Shown here piece by piece: positions 61,786-64,000 of a stretch of DNA of 64,000 nucleotides. Source of the stretch: Porphyromonas somerae DSM 23386 (GTDB lineage Bacteria; Bacteroidota; Bacteroidia; Bacteroidales; Porphyromonadaceae); the NCBI RefSeq assembly GCF_000372405.1, contig NZ_AQVC01000008.1, positions 1-64,000 of the forward strand, written 5' to 3'. Both the position numbers and the translations under genes were made by a program. Positions within the stretch are counted from its first letter, which is position 1. Each line of letters opens with the position of its first letter. The notes beneath the pieces are model-generated. The model was not told the origin of the DNA. It ran no database searches and saw only the letters and a list, made by a program, of their open reading frames with translations.

Positions 61786-63531
61786 ATGAATAGAAGTCTA
61801 CTAAAAGCACTGCTGCTCTTTTGCTGCATCCTGACTTTGTCGGGGTGTCGCAAGGAGGAGCAGTGCCAATCTATTCGCATCGTACATACCACTGATGTGC
61901 ATGGTCGCCTATTTCCATACGACTTGGTCAATGACCAGCCTAGCGAAGGAAGCTATGCACGGGTTGCTGCCTATGTGCAGGAACTAAAGGAGAGCAATCA
62001 GGAAGTGTTGCTCCTCGATGCAGGAGATATCCTACAGGGCCAGCCTACAGCCTACTACTATAATTATATTGATACGGTGGGAGTGCATCCGTTGGCTACC
62101 TTTTTCAATCAGTATGGGTATGATGCCATTACGATGGGTAACCACGACATAGAGACGGGGCATAGCGTTTACGATAAGTTTGTGACTCAGCTCAATATCC
62201 CTGCACTTGGTGCCAATGTGCTGAGGGAGGAGAGTGAGGAGCCCTACTTCCAGCCTTTTGTGATCGTCAATAAGGGTGGACGAAGGATTGCGGTGATCGG
62301 AACCACTACACCTAGTCTTACTGACAACCTGCCGGCTCACCTTTGGAGCGGAATGAAGCTGACCGATCAGGTGGAGACGGTTCGTAAGTATGTAGACGAG
62401 ATAAAGGCATCGAAGCCCGATATGATTGTGGCTTTGATCCACAGTGGTAGTGGAAATAGAGACGGTGCTTACTACCCCAAAGCAGAGCATGTGGGCTATC
62501 AGATGGCACGTGAGGTGCCAGAGCTAGACTTAATCCTTTTGGGGCATGATCATAAAGAGTTGCTAGACTCAGTAGTACATCAGAATGGAAAGGTGACTTA
62601 CCTCCTTAATCCTGGTAGTGATGCCATGAGTGTAAGTGATACTGAGGTATTCTTCTGTAAGCAATCTAATGGCGCTAGTTCTATTAAGATCACACCTAAG
62701 ATTGTCTCTCTTAAGGAGGTAGAGCCCGACCCTTCCTTTATGGCGAGCTTCGCAAAAGAGCGTGAGGCGGTTGATGCATTTATTTCGTCACCAGTGGGGC
62801 ACCTGACGGAGAATATCGATGCGAGGAGCTCATTCTTCCGCCCTGCAACCTTTACCGACCTTATCCATCAGGTGGAGCAATTTACCTTCCCAAAAGCTGA
62901 GATAACGCTGACGGCACCATTGGACTTTAATGTCCTATTAAAGAAAGGAACCATCTCTATTCGCGACCTATTTAAGCTCTATCGCTACGAAAATAGCCTC
63001 TACCTAATGCGTCTGACGGGTGAGGAAGTGCGTGGAGCTCTAGAGGAGAGCTACGACCGCTGGATACAAACTATGTCGGGCCCCGCTGATGGCTTGATTC
63101 AGATCAATGCAGAGTACTTTGGTGGTCAGTATTTGGCTACAGCTCATCCCACATACAACTTTGATACCGCTTCGGGCATCACTTATACGGTGGACGTGCG
63201 GAGACCTCGTGGAGAGCGGGTAAAGATTACCTCTGTAGGGGTGGCTCCATTTGACCCTCAACGCACCTATTTAGTGGCGGTCAATTCGTATCGTGGTTCG
63301 GGCGGAGGTGGCTTGCTTACAAAGGGAGCTGGCATTCCAGTTCAGGAGCTGCAGGATAGAATTGTGGAGACAACGGAGCGAGACTTAAGGCATTACTTTA
63401 TGCTCTTTCTGCAGAAATACGACCCCTATACGCCTACCATTAAGGCAAAGTGGTCGTTCGAACCAAGAGAGTGGACGGAGCCTGCTATACAGCGAGATAG
63501 CACCACTCTATTTAGTCATCTAAAGCAGTGA
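61786..63531 (+). CDS. 5'-nucleotidase family lipoprotein
   Basis: 581-residue lipoprotein; lipobox LTLSGC (Cys21). The calcineurin-like metallophosphatase half shows IVHTTDVHGRLFPYD, LDAGDILQG, TMGNHDIETG, ALIHSGSGN and LILLGHDHKE (metal-binding His and Asp). The C-terminal 5'-nucleotidase domain (about 345-560) supplies substrate stacking. It probably dephosphorylates extracellular or periplasmic nucleotides. Only 11 bp separates it from the DPP11-like gene, and manC starts 4 bp after it. Confidence 0.92.
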   Translation: MNRSLLKALLLFCCILTLSGCRKEEQCQSIRIVHTTDVHGRLFPYDLVNDQPSEGSYARVAAYVQELKESNQEVLLLDAGDILQGQPTAYYYNYIDTVGVHPLATFFNQYGYDAITMGNHDIETGHSVYDKFVTQLNIPALGANVLREESEEPYFQPFVIVNKGGRRIAVIGTTTPSLTDNLPAHLWSGMKLTDQVETVRKYVDEIKASKPDMIVALIHSGSGNRDGAYYPKAEHVGYQMAREVPELDLILLGHDHKELLDSVVHQNGKVTYLLNPGSDAMSVSDTEVFFCKQSNGASSIKITPKIVSLKEVEPDPSFMASFAKEREAVDAFISSPVGHLTENIDARSSFFRPATFTDLIHQVEQFTFPKAEITLTAPLDFNVLLKKGTISIRDLFKLYRYENSLYLMRLTGEEVRGALEESYDRWIQTMSGPADGLIQINAEYFGGQYLATAHPTYNFDTASGITYTVDVRRPRGERVKITSVGVAPFDPQRTYLVAVNSYRGSGGGGLLTKGAGIPVQELQDRIVETTERDLRHYFMLFLQKYDPYTPTIKAKWSFEPREWTEPAIQRDSTTLFSHLKQ

Positions 63532-63535
63532 TACT

Positions 63536-64000
63536 ATGAATAGCTTATCAAAGGATAATTATTGTGTGATCATGGCTGGCGGAGTGGGGTCCCGCTTTTG
63601 GCCTTGGAGTAGAAACGACCGACCGAAGCAATTCCTAGATATAATTGAATCTGGGCGGACGATGATACAGGAGACTTTTGACCGCTTTGACCCCTTTATC
63701 CCGGAGGAGAATATCTATGTGATGACGGGGAAGCAGTTTGAAGCTCAGATGCTAAGGGAGCTACCCGCACTGCACCCTAGTCAGATCCTTACTGAGCCTG
63801 AGCGACGAAATACCGCTCCTGCCATTGCCTATGCTGCTTACAAGATCGCTAGCATTAATCCCGATGCGGTGATGATTGCCTCTCCTGCCGACCAGCATAT
63901 CCAAAATGTGGGTCTATTTAAGGAGACGGTGCTCAAGGCAGCCGACTATGCAAGAGAGCACCACTGCCTGATGACGATTGGGATTGAGCCGACTTATCCA
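63536..64000 (+). CDS. manC: mannose-1-phosphate guanylyltransferase (partial, runs off window)
   Basis: First 155 codons of a GDP-mannose pyrophosphorylase: mannose-1-phosphate plus GTP to GDP-mannose. VIMAGGVGSRFWPWSR is the nucleotidyltransferase signature, RPKQFLD contacts the phosphates, TEPERRNTAPAIAYAA and SPADQHI follow. GDP-mannose feeds surface polysaccharide or fucose synthesis. The start ATG 63536 lies 4 bp after the nucleotidase stop. The 3' end is beyond base 64000. Confidence 0.93.
   Translation, partial: MNSLSKDNYCVIMAGGVGSRFWPWSRNDRPKQFLDIIESGRTMIQETFDRFDPFIPEENIYVMTGKQFEAQMLRELPALHPSQILTEPERRNTAPAIAYAAYKIASINPDAVMIASPADQHIQNVGLFKETVLKAADYAREHHCLMTIGIEPTYP

Overview
The window comes from an anaerobic, amino-acid-fermenting member of Bacteroidota and most resembles the genus Porphyromonas. 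The reasons are the TAnnTTTG promoter boxes, a split LysO exporter, an S46 dipeptidyl peptidase with DPP11 hallmarks, DUF4876/DUF6850-type envelope proteins beside a TonB-dependent receptor, and a kal-kce-kdd-kamABCDE-acdA-etfBA-hbd lysine-to-butyrate operon whose order matches, as far as I recall, that of P. gingivalis. Every function is inferred by reading the proteins; no database search was run.

Layout. 1-430: 22-bp palindromic repeat array and a MITE-like element. 433-4201 (+): envelope TPR/PD40-like protein, nfeD, floA, udp. 4282-12236 (-): tightly packed dxr-rseP-mutS2-DUF5063-rfbD-prfC run. 12240-12890: second repeat array and second MITE. 12893-14369 (-): glyA and tRNA-Ser(CGA). 14591-18802: LTA-synthase-like sulfatase, Crp/Fnr regulator, AAA ATPase. 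18849-22412: nifJ (PFOR). 22413-27100: tandem repeats, ASCH protein, methyltransferase, a possible structured leader with a thioredoxin-like protein, a large nested inverted repeat, a DUF2130 protein and rpmH. 27902-42419 (+): the lysine fermentation operon. 42793-45113 (-): glycosyltransferase and pdxB. 45277-53162 (+): TonB receptor, DUF4876 lipoprotein, DUF6850 barrel and a gingipain-like cysteine peptidase with HEAT-like repeats. 53386-54260: split lysO. 54323-55537 (-): sdaA. 55668-56156 (+): promoter, cobalamin riboswitch and terminator with no recognisable coding sequence. 56265-57511 (-): rsmH and a DUF4286-like gene. 57994-64000 (+): DUF2027/Smr protein, CYTH protein, DPP11-like peptidase, nucleotidase lipoprotein and the start of a mannose-1-phosphate guanylyltransferase.

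How the parts fit. Secreted or periplasmic peptidases (DPP11-like, and the candidate C25-like enzyme) would release peptides and amino acids. Lysine is either exported (LysO) or fermented through KamA, KamDE, Kdd, Kce and Kal to crotonyl-CoA, then reduced by AcdA/EtfAB to butyryl-CoA. The AtoDA CoA-transferase would link acetoacetate to butyrate release. Serine (SdaA) yields pyruvate for NifJ. KamDE needs B12 and PLP; KamB and KamC look like its reactivation factors, pdxB makes a PLP precursor, and a B12 riboswitch lies nearby.

The most unusual items are the orphan B12-riboswitch transcript, the TonB/DUF4876/DUF6850/cysteine-peptidase-HEAT locus, and five intergenic arrays of a 22-bp unit (14-bp palindrome plus 8-bp variable linker), two of which have a MITE inserted just beside them.
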